From Halioglobus sp. (lineage in GTDB: Bacteria; Pseudomonadota; Gammaproteobacteria; Pseudomonadales; Halieaceae), in NCBI GenBank assembly GCA_020443425.1, contig JAGRIE010000007.1:70868-134867 (forward strand): a DNA stretch of 64,000 nt. Direction: 5' to 3'. The notes under the pieces were generated by a model. That model saw nothing but the letters and a program-made list of their open reading frames with translations, was not told where the DNA came from and ran no database searches. This document shows, piece by piece, positions 21,051 through 30,164 of this stretch; the first letter of the stretch is position 1; each line of letters begins with the position of its first letter. The position numbers and the translations under genes are program-made.

Positions 21051-22430
21051 GTGATTGAACCGACACCACTGCAGCGCCTCTGGCTCACCGAAGCCGTGCG
21101 CCTGCGCGAAGAACAGGCGGGACCACTTGAAGACCTGGAGGCGAATCGCAGCGCCCGCACAAGCGGCGGTGACCTGTCGAGCCGGTTACAGCACAGGGCG
21201 CTGTGGTTAGCCAGGCGCGATGGCCTGCTGGAGGCGCTGGCCCACTGGCTGCAGGGGGCGCGGCTGGCTCTGTTGGCACTGGCTGTGCTGGCCCTTTGCA
21301 GCGGCGCCGGACTGGCGATCGCAGCGCTGGGCAACGGGCAGGCGCCGGTCAACGTATTCTGGGCGCTGGGCAGCTTGCTGGGACTGAATATCGTGATGCT
21401 CTGCAGCTGGGCGCTGGGGCTGGTGTGGAGCGGGAACCAGGATGCCAGCCTCGGCCGGTTCTGGCTCTGGCTCAGCGCCAGGCTCGCCCGCGATGCCAGG
21501 GCAGCACAGCTGGCTCCGGCACTGATACTGCTGCTGCAGCGGCAACACCTGAATCGCTGGGCCATCGGCCTGGTCACCCACTGCGCCTGGCTGCTGGCCC
21601 TGTCGAGTGCGCTGGTGGTTATGGTGCTGGCGATGGCGACCCGCCGCTACGGCTTTATCTGGGAGACCACGATCCTGCACAGCGACACCTTTGTCGCCTT
21701 CACACACGCCCTCGGTGTTGTCCCGGCCTGGCTGGGCTTCCATGTGCCCGACCCCGAAATGATTCGCGCCAGCGGCGACACCGCGCTGGCGCTGGAACAT
21801 GTGCGGCAGGCCTGGGCCTCGTGGCTGGTCGGCGTGCTGCTGGTGTACGGCGTGGCGCCGCGCCTGCTGCTCGCCGCGCTCTGCCTGTGGCGCTGGCGAC
21901 GCGGACGCCGCAAGCTGGTTCTCGACCTGAAACTGCCCGCTTACACCCAGCTGGGCGAGCGCCTGATGCCGGGCAGCGAGCGCCTCGGCGTCAACGATGC
22001 CGCCCCGGATACACTGCCGGGTACGCCGGCAGGCGGTGCACCGGCACAGGGCTCCGGCGCCGTGCTGGTTGCCATCGAACTGGACAGCGAGCAGCCCTGG
22101 CCGCCACCGCTGCCGGAGCAGGTGGCGGATGCCGGCATCCTCGACAGCCGGGAGTCCCGGCGGCAGCTGCTGGAGCAACTGGCACAGTCCCCACCCGCCC
22201 GGCTCGCCATCGCCTGCGACCCGAGGCGCTCGCCGGATCGCGGCAGCCAGGCCCTGATTGCCGAACTGGCGCGCAGTGCCGCGGCAACCCGTATCTGGCT
22301 GCTGCCGGCGCCACCCGACCAGGCGCTGGATCCCGAACGCCTGGCCGACTGGCACCGCGCCCTGCAGCAACTGGGTTTACCATTCACCGAGACAGCGCCA
22401 CTGGACTGGCTGGAGACCGGCAGTGAGTAA
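21051..22430 (+). CDS. DUF2868 domain membrane protein
   Basis: A 459-residue inner-membrane protein of the DUF2868 family, function unknown. After a soluble N-terminus (IEPTPLQRLWLTEAVRLREEQ region) there are hydrophobic segments near residues 75-100, 112-135, 180-210 and 255-280, then a cytoplasmic region from about 300. I use the GTG at 21051, which has AGGA 6 bases upstream; the open frame begins with a TTG at 21030. Its last 8 bases overlap the GTPase gene that follows, so the two are translated together and probably act together. Confidence 0.85.
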   Translation: MIEPTPLQRLWLTEAVRLREEQAGPLEDLEANRSARTSGGDLSSRLQHRALWLARRDGLLEALAHWLQGARLALLALAVLALCSGAGLAIAALGNGQAPVNVFWALGSLLGLNIVMLCSWALGLVWSGNQDASLGRFWLWLSARLARDARAAQLAPALILLLQRQHLNRWAIGLVTHCAWLLALSSALVVMVLAMATRRYGFIWETTILHSDTFVAFTHALGVVPAWLGFHVPDPEMIRASGDTALALEHVRQAWASWLVGVLLVYGVAPRLLLAALCLWRWRRGRRKLVLDLKLPAYTQLGERLMPGSERLGVNDAAPDTLPGTPAGGAPAQGSGAVLVAIELDSEQPWPPPLPEQVADAGILDSRESRRQLLEQLAQSPPARLAIACDPRRSPDRGSQALIAELARSAAATRIWLLPAPPDQALDPERLADWHRALQQLGLPFTETAPLDWLETGSE

Positions 22431-23796
22431 GCCCCTGAAACTGGCCGTCGTCGGCCACACCAATGTCGGCAAAACGTCGCTGCTGCGCACCCTCACCCGC
22501 GATGTGGATTTCGGCGAAGTGTCGCATCGCCCCAGCACCACCCGGCACGTCGAGGGTGCCCGCCTGTCGGTGGAGGGCGAGGCGTTGCTGGAGCTGTATG
22601 ATACGCCCGGACTCGAGGATGCCATCGCCCTGCTCGATTACCTGGAGCGACTGGACCGGCCCGGCGAACGCCTCGACGGCCCGGCGCGCATCGCCCGCTT
22701 CCTGCAGGGCAGCGAGGCGCGGCAGCGCTACGAGCAGGAGGCCAAGGTGCTGCGCCAGTTGTTGGCCTCGGACGCGGGGCTCTATGTCATCGACGCGCGC
22801 GAGCCGGTGCTGGCGAAATACCGCGACGAGCTCTCCGTCCTCGCCAGCTGCGGCAAACCGCTGCTGCCGGTATTCAACTTTGTCAGCAGCGCCGGACAGC
22901 GGGAACCCCAGTGGCGCGAGGCCCTGGCGCGACTGGGCCTGCACGCTCTGGTGCGTTTTGACAGCGTGGCACCGCCGCAGGACGGTGAGCAGCGCCTCTA
23001 CGAAAGCCTGGCACTGCTGCTGGAGGATGCGCGCCCGCAACTGGAGCGCCTGGTCCGCGATCACGCGGCACAGCGCCAGGCCCGCCACGCCAGTGCCGCC
23101 CTCCTCATCGCGGAACTGCTGATCGATTGCGCCGCCTACCGGCACAGCGTCAAGAGCGGGGACGCCGCCGAGCAGCAGGCCATCGAGAACCTGCGCAAGG
23201 CCGTGCGCAAACGGGAGCAGCGCTGTGTGGAGGCCCTGCTGAAACTCTATGCGTTCAGGCCCGGCGACGCGACGGCGGCGGAACTGCCGCTGCTGGACGG
23301 GCGCTGGGGCGACGACCTTTTCAACCCGGAGACGCTGCGGCAACTGGGCGTGAATGTCGGCAGCGGCATTGCCGCCGGCGCTGCGGCGGGCGCGGGAGTG
23401 GACCTGCTGGTCGGCGGCCTCACCCTGGGCACTGCCGCCCTCGCCGGGGCCCTCGCCGGCGGCGCGCTGCAGACCGCCCGCAGCTATGGCAACCGGCTGC
23501 TGGGCAAACTCAAGGGCAAGCGGGAACTGACGGTCGACGACAATGTCCTGCGCCTGCTCGCCCTGCGCCAGACCCTGCTGGTGCAGGCACTGGAGTGCAG
23601 GGGCCACGCCGCCACCAACAGCGTCGAGGTGGAGCTGCCGGCGGACAAAACCTGGCGCGAGGGCAAATTGCCGGACGCCCTGAAAAAGGCCCGCGCCCAC
23701 CCGCAGTGGTCGACCCTGAACAAGAACGCGACGACCAGCCAACCGCAGCGCCAGCAACAGGTCGAGGCGCTGGCACAGGTGATCGAACAGCCCTGA
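22423..23796 (+). CDS. DUF3482 domain GTPase
   Basis: A 457-residue protein with a GTPase domain at the N-terminus: GHTNVGKTSLLRTL (G1) and LYDTPGLEDA (G3), followed by the DUF3482 region. A Gly/Ala-rich hydrophobic hairpin lies around residues 312-350 (GSGIAAGAAAGAGVDLLVGG), suggesting membrane contact. The GTG at 22423 overlaps the stop of the DUF2868 gene and has GGAG 7 bases upstream; the frame open to 22258 is inside the neighbour. The DUF2868/DUF3482 pair is conserved in pseudomonads; the role is not known. Confidence 0.88.
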   Translation: MSKPLKLAVVGHTNVGKTSLLRTLTRDVDFGEVSHRPSTTRHVEGARLSVEGEALLELYDTPGLEDAIALLDYLERLDRPGERLDGPARIARFLQGSEARQRYEQEAKVLRQLLASDAGLYVIDAREPVLAKYRDELSVLASCGKPLLPVFNFVSSAGQREPQWREALARLGLHALVRFDSVAPPQDGEQRLYESLALLLEDARPQLERLVRDHAAQRQARHASAALLIAELLIDCAAYRHSVKSGDAAEQQAIENLRKAVRKREQRCVEALLKLYAFRPGDATAAELPLLDGRWGDDLFNPETLRQLGVNVGSGIAAGAAAGAGVDLLVGGLTLGTAALAGALAGGALQTARSYGNRLLGKLKGKRELTVDDNVLRLLALRQTLLVQALECRGHAATNSVEVELPADKTWREGKLPDALKKARAHPQWSTLNKNATTSQPQRQQQVEALAQVIEQP

Positions 23797-23837
23797 CCGC
23801 GCCATCGGGCCGGGCAGCGTGTCGACGGCGGCCGGCG

Positions 23838-24140
23838 CTAGAGGTGCCCGTGCTCAAGCACCGGCGTTATCCAGTAGCGTATCGCCGTCGCGGTAAACGC
23901 CTGCCGCAGGCAGGCCAACAGGCCATCCTGATCGACCCGCTGGTGCAGTACCTCAAACTGGCACAGCGCCCGGTAGCCCTCAACCTGTTCGCGCACATCG
24001 TACTGGCTGTGCTCCCGGCTGTAGCCCGCCATGGCGGACATACTGAACCCGGAAACCAGGTCGCAGGCGGCCAGCACGTCGACCACATCGTCGCGCAGGT
24101 CGTTCGGTACCACGATGCTCAGCAACTGCTGTTCACTCAT
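23838..24140 (-). CDS. DUF3240 family protein of an RND efflux operon
   Basis: A 100-residue protein that matches DUF3240, a small family with a P-II/ACT-like size and beta-alpha-beta pattern found next to CzcA/CusA-type permeases. Recognisable is the N-terminal LLSIVVPNDLRDDVVDVLAA and the C-terminal RYWITPVLEHGHL. Its start overlaps the end of the permease gene by 8 bp, so it is the last gene of this efflux operon. A regulatory role is likely by analogy with P-II proteins but is inference. Confidence 0.82.
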   Translation of the reverse strand: MSEQQLLSIVVPNDLRDDVVDVLAACDLVSGFSMSAMAGYSREHSQYDVREQVEGYRALCQFEVLHQRVDQDGLLACLRQAFTATAIRYWITPVLEHGHL

Positions 24141-27100
24141 GACGGCGACGCTCCATGTAATAGTAGAACAGCGGCAGCAGGTACAGGGTGGTCACTGTCG
24201 AGGTCAGCAGGCCACCGATGACCACGATCGCCAGCGGTTTCTGTATCTCCGCGCCCGGCCCGGTGGCAAACGCCAGCGGCATCAGGCCGAACATCGCGGT
24301 AGTCGCTGTCATCAACACCGGGCGCAATCGCCGCACCGAGCCCTGCACGATACGCGTGTGCAGGTGGGTGACACTGTGCCGGGTCTGCTCGAAGTAGCTC
24401 ACCATGACCACACCGTTCAGCACGGCCACACCCAGCAGTGCAATCAGGCCCACCGAGGCCGGCACCGAGAGGTATTCACCGGTGATGAACAGTGCGATCA
24501 GGCCTCCCATAATTGCGAACGGGATATTGCCCAGGATCAGGCCCGCTTTGGTGATCGAGCCGAAAGTGGAAAACAGTATGATGGTGATCAGCAACAGTGC
24601 AGCGGGAATCACCAGCAGCAGGTTGTGCGTGGCGCGCTGCTGGCTCTCAAACTCTCCGCCGAACTCCACGCGGTAGCCCGGGGGAAGCACCAGTTGCTCC
24701 GCCATGGTGACCGACAACTCCTCCACAAAGCTGACGATATCCCTGCCCGCCACGTTGGCGGTGACCACCGCAAACCGGTTGCCGCGCTCGCGCTCGACGA
24801 GCAGCGGCCCCTCCCGGTAACCGACCTCGGCCAGCTCCGACAGTGGCGCCTGGCGCCCGTCCGGCATCACCATGACCGTCTGGCGCAGGTCATTGACCGA
24901 GGCCGGGGCGAACGGTCCCTGGCCGCCCGTGGCGAACACGATCGGTGTCCTCTTCTTGCCCTCGATGATCTCCGAAACCTGCAGCCCCTCCAGCTGTGTC
25001 CTGAGATAGCGCGCAAATGCCAGTGTCGACATGCCGAAACGCTGCGCCACCTCAGCGTGCACATCGACACTCAGGAACTTGCCGCCATCGATCGATGAGG
25101 TCTGCACATCGACACTGCCCGGCACGCCGCGTGTAATGTCCGCCACCCGGTCTGCCAGCGCCGCCAGTTGGGAGATATCGCTGCCGAATATTTTTATCGA
25201 CAGGTCACCGCTGCTGCCGGTCAACATCTCCGACACGCGCATCTGGATCGGCTGCGTAAACCCGATATTCATACCCGGGTAATCCTGCAACACCTCCCGG
25301 ATCGCTTCGATCAAGGCCTCCTTGCTGTCAAAGCGCCACTCGGAAGCGGGTTCCAGCTCCATGAAGACATCGGTTTCGTTAAGGCCCATCGGGTCCAGCC
25401 CGATCTCATCCGAGCCGGTGCGGGCAACGAGCTGGCGGATTTCAGGGACCCGCTCCAGCAGGACCCGCTCGATCTGCCGGTCCAACGCCACCGAGGCCGC
25501 CAGCGAGATGGTGGGCGACTTCTCCAACTGCACAATGATGTCACCTTCATCCAGTACCGGCATGAATGTCTTGCCGGTCAGCGTGAACATCACCCCGCTG
25601 ACGACCAGCAGTGCGGCAAACACCGCCAGTACCGCACGCGGTTTCTGCATCACCGCCTCGAGACTGTCCCGGTAGATGCGTTGCAGGGAGGTCACCCAGG
25701 TCGGCGCCGCAATGGGTTTACCCCCCAGCAGCAGCGAGGCGGCTATCGGCACCACGGTCAATGCCAGCAGCAGTGACACCGACATCGCAAACACAATGGT
25801 GACCGCCACCGGGGTAAACAGCTTGCCCTCCAGCCCGGTCAGGGTCAGCAGCGGGGAAAACACGATCAACACGATCGCCGTACCGGAGACGACAGGCAGC
25901 GCCACATCCTTACAGGCGCGGTAGATAAGGTGCAAACGCGGCAGGCCCTTGCGGTTGGCCATGGTGGTAACCACATTCTCCACCACCACCACCGAGGAAT
26001 CGACCAGCATGCCGATCGCGATCACCAGCCCACCCAGGCTCATCAGGTTCGCCGACAGGCCGGCGACAGACATCAGGTAGAATGTCGCCAGCGCCGACAG
26101 CGGCAGCGACATGGACACCACCACCGCCGCCCGGAGGTTGCCCAGGAACAGCGCGAGCAGCAGCACCACGATCGCTATGGCCTCGAACAGTGCACTGGAG
26201 ATGGTTTCAATCGCGGTGTCGATCAGGGTCGCCCGGTCGTAGAAGACGTTCAGCTCCGTGCCCGGCGGCAGTGTCGGTTCCAGTTCCGCCAGCTTGCGCT
26301 TCACGCCTGCCACAACCTCGGCGGTATTGCTGTCTTTCAGTGCGATGATCAGTGCCTCGGTGGTCTCCTCACCGTTTCGGGTCACCGCACCGTAGCGGGC
26401 GAGATGGCCGATGCTGACATCCGCGACATCGCCGAGCCGGTAGATGTCCAGCCCCTCCGCCTTCACTACCAGTTCCGCCAGCTGCTGCCGGTCGCTGATG
26501 CGCCCCTCGGTGCGCACCACCAGCGTATCGTTGCCCTGCGCCAGGCGGCCCGCGCCGAGGTTCAGGTTGTTGTCCCTGATCGCCTGCTCCAGTTGCTCCA
26601 GGCTGATGCCGGCCTGCGCCAGCATCGCCGCTCGCGGCGACACCTGGAAGGTGCGGGCATAGCCACCCAGTACGTTCACATCCGCCACGCCGGGGACGGT
26701 GCGCAGCACAGGGCGAATCTCCCAGTCGAGCAGTTGGCGACGCTCCATCAGCGACAGCCTGGGGTTTTCAACCGTGAACATGAACATCTCACTGAGCGGC
26801 GTGCTCATCGGTGCGACACCGCCGCTGACCGTCTCCGGCAGGCTGTCTCGCACACTGGCGAGCCGCTCGTTGACCTGCTGCCTGGCCCAGTAGATGTCGG
26901 TGCCGTCGCGAAAGTCCAGCGTGATATCGGTGATCGCGTACTTGGTCACCGAGCGCAACATCTGCTGGTCGGGAATACCCAGCAGCTCGGTCTCTATCAC
27001 CTGGGTCACCTGCTGCTCGACCTCTTCCGCCGTCATACCCGGCGCCTTCAGTATGATCTTGACCTGGGTCGGCGCGATATCGGGAAAGGCGTCGACGGGG

Positions 27101-27201
27101 AGCGCCAGCCAGGCGCGGACACCCAGCGCCATCGCCACCAGCACCAGAATGCCGACGAACACGCGCTGGGTGAGGGAGAAACGGATCAGGGCGGACAGCA
27201 T
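24133..27201 (-). CDS. heavy-metal efflux RND permease, CusA/CzcA family
   Basis: Inner-membrane proton-driven pump subunit, 1022 residues, with the expected two sets of one plus five helices and two large periplasmic loops. The N-terminus RVFVGILVLVAMALGVRAWLALPVDAFPDI, the helix-4 segment GMLVDSSVVVVENV with its Asp and Glu for proton relay, and ARTGSDEIGLDPMGLNETD are hallmarks of the HME subfamily. The metal cannot be named from the sequence: the usual CusA methionine set is not obvious to me. It starts directly after the adaptor stop. Confidence 0.93.
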   Translation of the reverse strand: MLSALIRFSLTQRVFVGILVLVAMALGVRAWLALPVDAFPDIAPTQVKIILKAPGMTAEEVEQQVTQVIETELLGIPDQQMLRSVTKYAITDITLDFRDGTDIYWARQQVNERLASVRDSLPETVSGGVAPMSTPLSEMFMFTVENPRLSLMERRQLLDWEIRPVLRTVPGVADVNVLGGYARTFQVSPRAAMLAQAGISLEQLEQAIRDNNLNLGAGRLAQGNDTLVVRTEGRISDRQQLAELVVKAEGLDIYRLGDVADVSIGHLARYGAVTRNGEETTEALIIALKDSNTAEVVAGVKRKLAELEPTLPPGTELNVFYDRATLIDTAIETISSALFEAIAIVVLLLALFLGNLRAAVVVSMSLPLSALATFYLMSVAGLSANLMSLGGLVIAIGMLVDSSVVVVENVVTTMANRKGLPRLHLIYRACKDVALPVVSGTAIVLIVFSPLLTLTGLEGKLFTPVAVTIVFAMSVSLLLALTVVPIAASLLLGGKPIAAPTWVTSLQRIYRDSLEAVMQKPRAVLAVFAALLVVSGVMFTLTGKTFMPVLDEGDIIVQLEKSPTISLAASVALDRQIERVLLERVPEIRQLVARTGSDEIGLDPMGLNETDVFMELEPASEWRFDSKEALIEAIREVLQDYPGMNIGFTQPIQMRVSEMLTGSSGDLSIKIFGSDISQLAALADRVADITRGVPGSVDVQTSSIDGGKFLSVDVHAEVAQRFGMSTLAFARYLRTQLEGLQVSEIIEGKKRTPIVFATGGQGPFAPASVNDLRQTVMVMPDGRQAPLSELAEVGYREGPLLVERERGNRFAVVTANVAGRDIVSFVEELSVTMAEQLVLPPGYRVEFGGEFESQQRATHNLLLVIPAALLLITIILFSTFGSITKAGLILGNIPFAIMGGLIALFITGEYLSVPASVGLIALLGVAVLNGVVMVSYFEQTRHSVTHLHTRIVQGSVRRLRPVLMTATTAMFGLMPLAFATGPGAEIQKPLAIVVIGGLLTSTVTTLYLLPLFYYYMERRRHE

Positions 27202-28227
27202 CTATTCGCCTCCCAATCCCAGCAACACACCCTGTACCGCGCTGACCGAGGATACCAGCACAGACTGTCCCGCGAGCCCCTCCTCACTGTGCACGATGTA
27301 GGCATCGCCCTCTGCCGCCAGCACGGTTACCGGCACCGCCTCAAGGGTGTCGTCGCGCAGCCGCCAGACATAGGTCTGTCGCTGCAGCGCGAACACGGCT
27401 GCTCGCGCCACCCGGTAGGCGTTATCGACCCGCAGCAGCGGTTGCAGCAGCAGCTGCTGACCGAGCAGCAGCGGGCACGCGGGGGGCAGCGTCTGTGTCC
27501 ACGCCCTGATAAAGAAGCTGTCAGTCATTGCACTGACACGCTCGATCTGCAGTTCGCAGCTGCCGGCGCGCACCGCAAACACCGCTGCAGCTGTCGCCTG
27601 CGGCAGCGCCACCTGTAACCGGATCGCGGCGCGCGGGATGAACAGGGCAATGCTGTCGCCCTCGCCGACCTCGCTGCCGTCGGCATCGTAATCGATCACA
27701 CCGGTCAGCGGCGCAGTCAGCGTCAGTGCCGCCGGGTCGTTGTCATCACCGGCGACCAACTCAAAGAAATGTCGCATATGCTCATACTCGAGCTGCGACG
27801 CGTAATAGTTCTCACTGATCTGTCGCCACTGGCTCTCACTGATGGCCTTGCGTTCATACAGCGGCTGGTTGCTTTTGAAGCGCTGCTCGGCGCCGGCCGC
27901 CAGTGCCCGACTGCTGTGGTAGCTCATCTCAAAGTGGTGCATCTCCGGGCCGCGCAATACTGCAAAGGGCTGGCCCTTGCTCACCGCGGCTCCCGGCTCG
28001 ACAAGGTACTCAATCTGCTGCACGCGGCCGGGGCTGGGCACGCTATAGGCCTCGCCACTGCGAAAGCCCACGCGGCCCGACAGCGGCTGCCCGGGATAGG
28101 ACGACACCGCGACCGGGCGTTCGTACGCCAGTTCCAGGGCACCCAGCGCGACCACCTCCAGCGTTTGCGCCGTCGCCGCGCCGACACTGGCCACAGACAC
28201 CAGAAGGGCCAAAGCTACATTTTTCAT
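27202..28227 (-). CDS. RND efflux periplasmic adaptor protein
   Basis: Membrane-fusion subunit linking permease and outer-membrane channel. A signal peptide ([20 protein letters not shown]) is followed by a lipoyl/barrel-sandwich segment (VQQIEYLVEPGAAVSKGQPFAV), a short helical hairpin and beta-barrel regions. At 341 residues it is shorter than CusB and lacks its His/Met-rich N-terminus. The ATG at 28227 overlaps the stop of the outer-membrane factor gene by 4 bases. Confidence 0.86.
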   Translation of the reverse strand: MKNVALALLVSVASVGAATAQTLEVVALGALELAYERPVAVSSYPGQPLSGRVGFRSGEAYSVPSPGRVQQIEYLVEPGAAVSKGQPFAVLRGPEMHHFEMSYHSSRALAAGAEQRFKSNQPLYERKAISESQWRQISENYYASQLEYEHMRHFFELVAGDDNDPAALTLTAPLTGVIDYDADGSEVGEGDSIALFIPRAAIRLQVALPQATAAAVFAVRAGSCELQIERVSAMTDSFFIRAWTQTLPPACPLLLGQQLLLQPLLRVDNAYRVARAAVFALQRQTYVWRLRDDTLEAVPVTVLAAEGDAYIVHSEEGLAGQSVLVSSVSAVQGVLLGLGGE

Positions 28228-29432
28228 AAACTTAATCCCGCTGCCTGGCGCAGCATTGCGTTGTTCTGGCCTATCAGGAGTTCATTCAGTGCGACGTCAG
28301 CGCGGGTATCGATGGCGGCCATCGTCCGACGCAGCACAATCTCCTGCGCGATCTCGTTGCTGGCCTGCAACTGCTCAAGCTGCCCGGTGATACGTCTCGC
28401 CAGCTGCTGGGAACGCCCCAGCAGTGACTGCTTTGCCAGCAGCGTGTCGCGCTCATTCAGCAGCTGCTCCCAACTGGCGGAGAACTCGGTCAGGAGCTGG
28501 TCCCTCGCAAGCGCGTACTCGCGCTCGGCAGAGCGCCATTCCGAATTGTCTGACTGGCGCGAGACGTCAAACACCGACAGCGGGATCTCTACACCGAGAC
28601 CGTACTGTTGTTCGTTGTAGCCGTCGCTATCCAGGTGCTTGGCCTTGACCGCGAGGTTCCAGTCCGAGGCCTGGGGGCTGCTCGCCCGCAGCAATTGCTG
28701 CCGCTGCTGGTGGGCGAGTTGCAGGGCCTGCAGTTGCGGATGGCGGTTGGGGCTGAACGCTGCAGCTTGCAGCGCAGGCTCCGCGATGTCGGCGGGCAGC
28801 GTGCGCAGCCCTGTCAGGCGGCGGTAGCGCTCCAGCCACAGGCGCGCCTCCTGCAGGCAGTCCTGCTGCAGGATCTCCACCTGCACCACTTCCATCTGCA
28901 GCAGCAACAGCGTGTACTCCGACGAGGCGCCCACCGCCAGCAGCTCCTGCTGGCGCAGCTCCAGATCAAGCAGTACCTGTTTTTTGTTGGCGGCAAACCG
29001 GCGCCGGGTATCCGCCAGCCGGTAGGACCACAGCGCCTCGCGAATCAAGCCGGAGTAATACAGTGCGCGCTGCTGTTGCGCGACCTCGTCAAGCCCCGTG
29101 GCCAGCGCCTGCAGTGCCGTGTCCGCTGAGCGCCGACGGCCGGATTTGAGCGGCAGGTTGACGCTAAACTCCGACTCGTCGACCCCGTAACGATCCTCAC
29201 TGCCCAGGTAGCTGAGGTTCAGGCTGGGCAGGCCGGCGAGCCAGGAGGAGGCCTGGTAGGGCGCGGCCACCAGCGGGTTATCCCCGGCCATCGCGCGCTC
29301 AAGGGTGGTCGACAGGACATCCTCCAAGGTAAGCTCTGGGGAAGTCTGTGCGAGCGCAGCCTGGCACAGTGACAGCAGGGCGGCCAGCCACAGGCTGCAG
29401 CGACGCGGGGGATGGGGTGTCAAACGTTTCAT
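28224..29432 (-). CDS. TolC family outer-membrane efflux protein
   Basis: First gene of the metal-type RND operon; 402 residues. A signal peptide ends near ...SLCQAALA, followed by long heptad-rich helices and the repeated outer-membrane-factor pattern, for example NLSYLGSEDRYGVDESEFSVNL-type strands and LELRQQELLAVGASSEYTLL. The protein is short for the family (often 420-470). It is divergent from the membrane-bound LuxR-type regulator gene, with a 134-bp spacer carrying two palindromes. Confidence 0.87.
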   Translation of the reverse strand: MKRLTPHPPRRCSLWLAALLSLCQAALAQTSPELTLEDVLSTTLERAMAGDNPLVAAPYQASSWLAGLPSLNLSYLGSEDRYGVDESEFSVNLPLKSGRRRSADTALQALATGLDEVAQQQRALYYSGLIREALWSYRLADTRRRFAANKKQVLLDLELRQQELLAVGASSEYTLLLLQMEVVQVEILQQDCLQEARLWLERYRRLTGLRTLPADIAEPALQAAAFSPNRHPQLQALQLAHQQRQQLLRASSPQASDWNLAVKAKHLDSDGYNEQQYGLGVEIPLSVFDVSRQSDNSEWRSAEREYALARDQLLTEFSASWEQLLNERDTLLAKQSLLGRSQQLARRITGQLEQLQASNEIAQEIVLRRTMAAIDTRADVALNELLIGQNNAMLRQAAGLSL

Positions 29433-29519
29433 GGGGCAGTGTCACGACGGCTTACAGTGCCTGCAGTCTAACGACCCACCATCCGGGCGCATCGGGCGAA
29501 TGTCCCTCGCCGACCCTAT

Positions 29520-29555
29520 GGTACATATGTACCCTGAAATCTAAATCATTGATTT
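29520..29555. promoter_or_regulatory. two palindromes between efflux operon and LuxR-type gene
   Basis: GGTACATATGTACC (29520-29533) is a perfect 14-bp palindrome. AAATCA-T-TGATTT (29543-29555) is a perfect 13-bp palindrome that ends 11 bp before the ATG of the regulator. Both sit in the divergent spacer, as operators for a dimeric regulator would. Which protein binds is inference. Confidence 0.55.
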
Positions 29556-29566
29556 AATGGAATAAA

Positions 29567-30064
29567 ATGAAAGACATTGTAATCACGGTCATACTCAGCA
29601 TCATCATGGTGCTCAATTTTGCCGATGTGATAACGGATATACAGCTTGGCGTTCCCACCTGGCATATCATTGAGGAAAGCCTGATTGTGCTGGCCGCGGG
29701 ACTCACTGTGGCCTACCTGGTGATCGAGATGCGCCATCGATCCCGCCAGCTGGAGCAACTGACCCTGACCCTGTCACGGGCCGACCGCGATATGGCCAAC
29801 ATCACGGAGGAGATGCGCAGCGCCCGCAAACAGTACAGCGAAGTGATACAGCAACAGTTCCGGGCCTGGCAACTGACCACGAGTGAGCAGGAGGTGGCGA
29901 TGTTGCTGCTGAAAGGGCTCAGCTTCAAGGAGATAGCGGCGGTGCGCAACACGCGCGAGAAAACCGTCCGCCAACAGGCCTCGACGATCTACGCCAAGTC
30001 CGGGGTGGACGGTCGTCACGCGTTTGCGGCGTGGTTCCTTGAGGACCTGCTCGCCAGCGCCTGA
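29567..30064 (+). CDS. membrane-anchored LuxR-type transcriptional regulator
   Basis: A 165-residue protein with two hydrophobic N-terminal helices (about residues 3-22 and 36-55), a predicted coiled coil (about 58-95, RHRSRQLEQLTLTLSRADRD) and a C-terminal LuxR-type helix-turn-helix (about 105-160, LTTSEQEVAMLLLKGLSFKE then NTREKTVRQQASTIYAKSG). There is no receiver or ligand domain, so it appears to be a one-component regulator tethered to the inner membrane. The ATG has GGA 5 bases upstream. It is divergent from the metal-type RND operon, which is the obvious candidate target. Confidence 0.85.
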   Translation: MKDIVITVILSIIMVLNFADVITDIQLGVPTWHIIEESLIVLAAGLTVAYLVIEMRHRSRQLEQLTLTLSRADRDMANITEEMRSARKQYSEVIQQQFRAWQLTTSEQEVAMLLLKGLSFKEIAAVRNTREKTVRQQASTIYAKSGVDGRHAFAAWFLEDLLASA

Positions 30065-30133
30065 TGCGGCGGCGCGGCGCTGCCCGGGACACTGCAGCGA
30101 CAAAACACAGCGCGAGGGAGGGGGATCAGCGGA

Positions 30134-30162
30134 GCCTGCGCCCGTCGGCAGCGAGGGCAGGC
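30134..30162. terminator. possible hairpin terminator between convergent genes
   Basis: An 8-bp stem with one bulge (GCCTGC-CC paired with GG-GCAGGC) and a 12-base loop lies between the LuxR-type gene and the convergent FGGY kinase gene, followed on the plus strand by CTTTAAAA. The short T run makes this a weak candidate. Confidence 0.3.
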
Positions 30163-30164
30163 CT

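Noticed and set aside
20768-21058. 96-codon frame before the DUF2868 gene
   Set aside because: Pro/Ala/Thr-rich with no motif, crosses the nested palindrome, and out of keeping with the codon pattern of its neighbours.
25930-27618. 562-codon frame opposite the CusA-type permease
   Set aside because: Same reason: antisense shadow with low-complexity Arg/His/Gln content and no recognisable domain.
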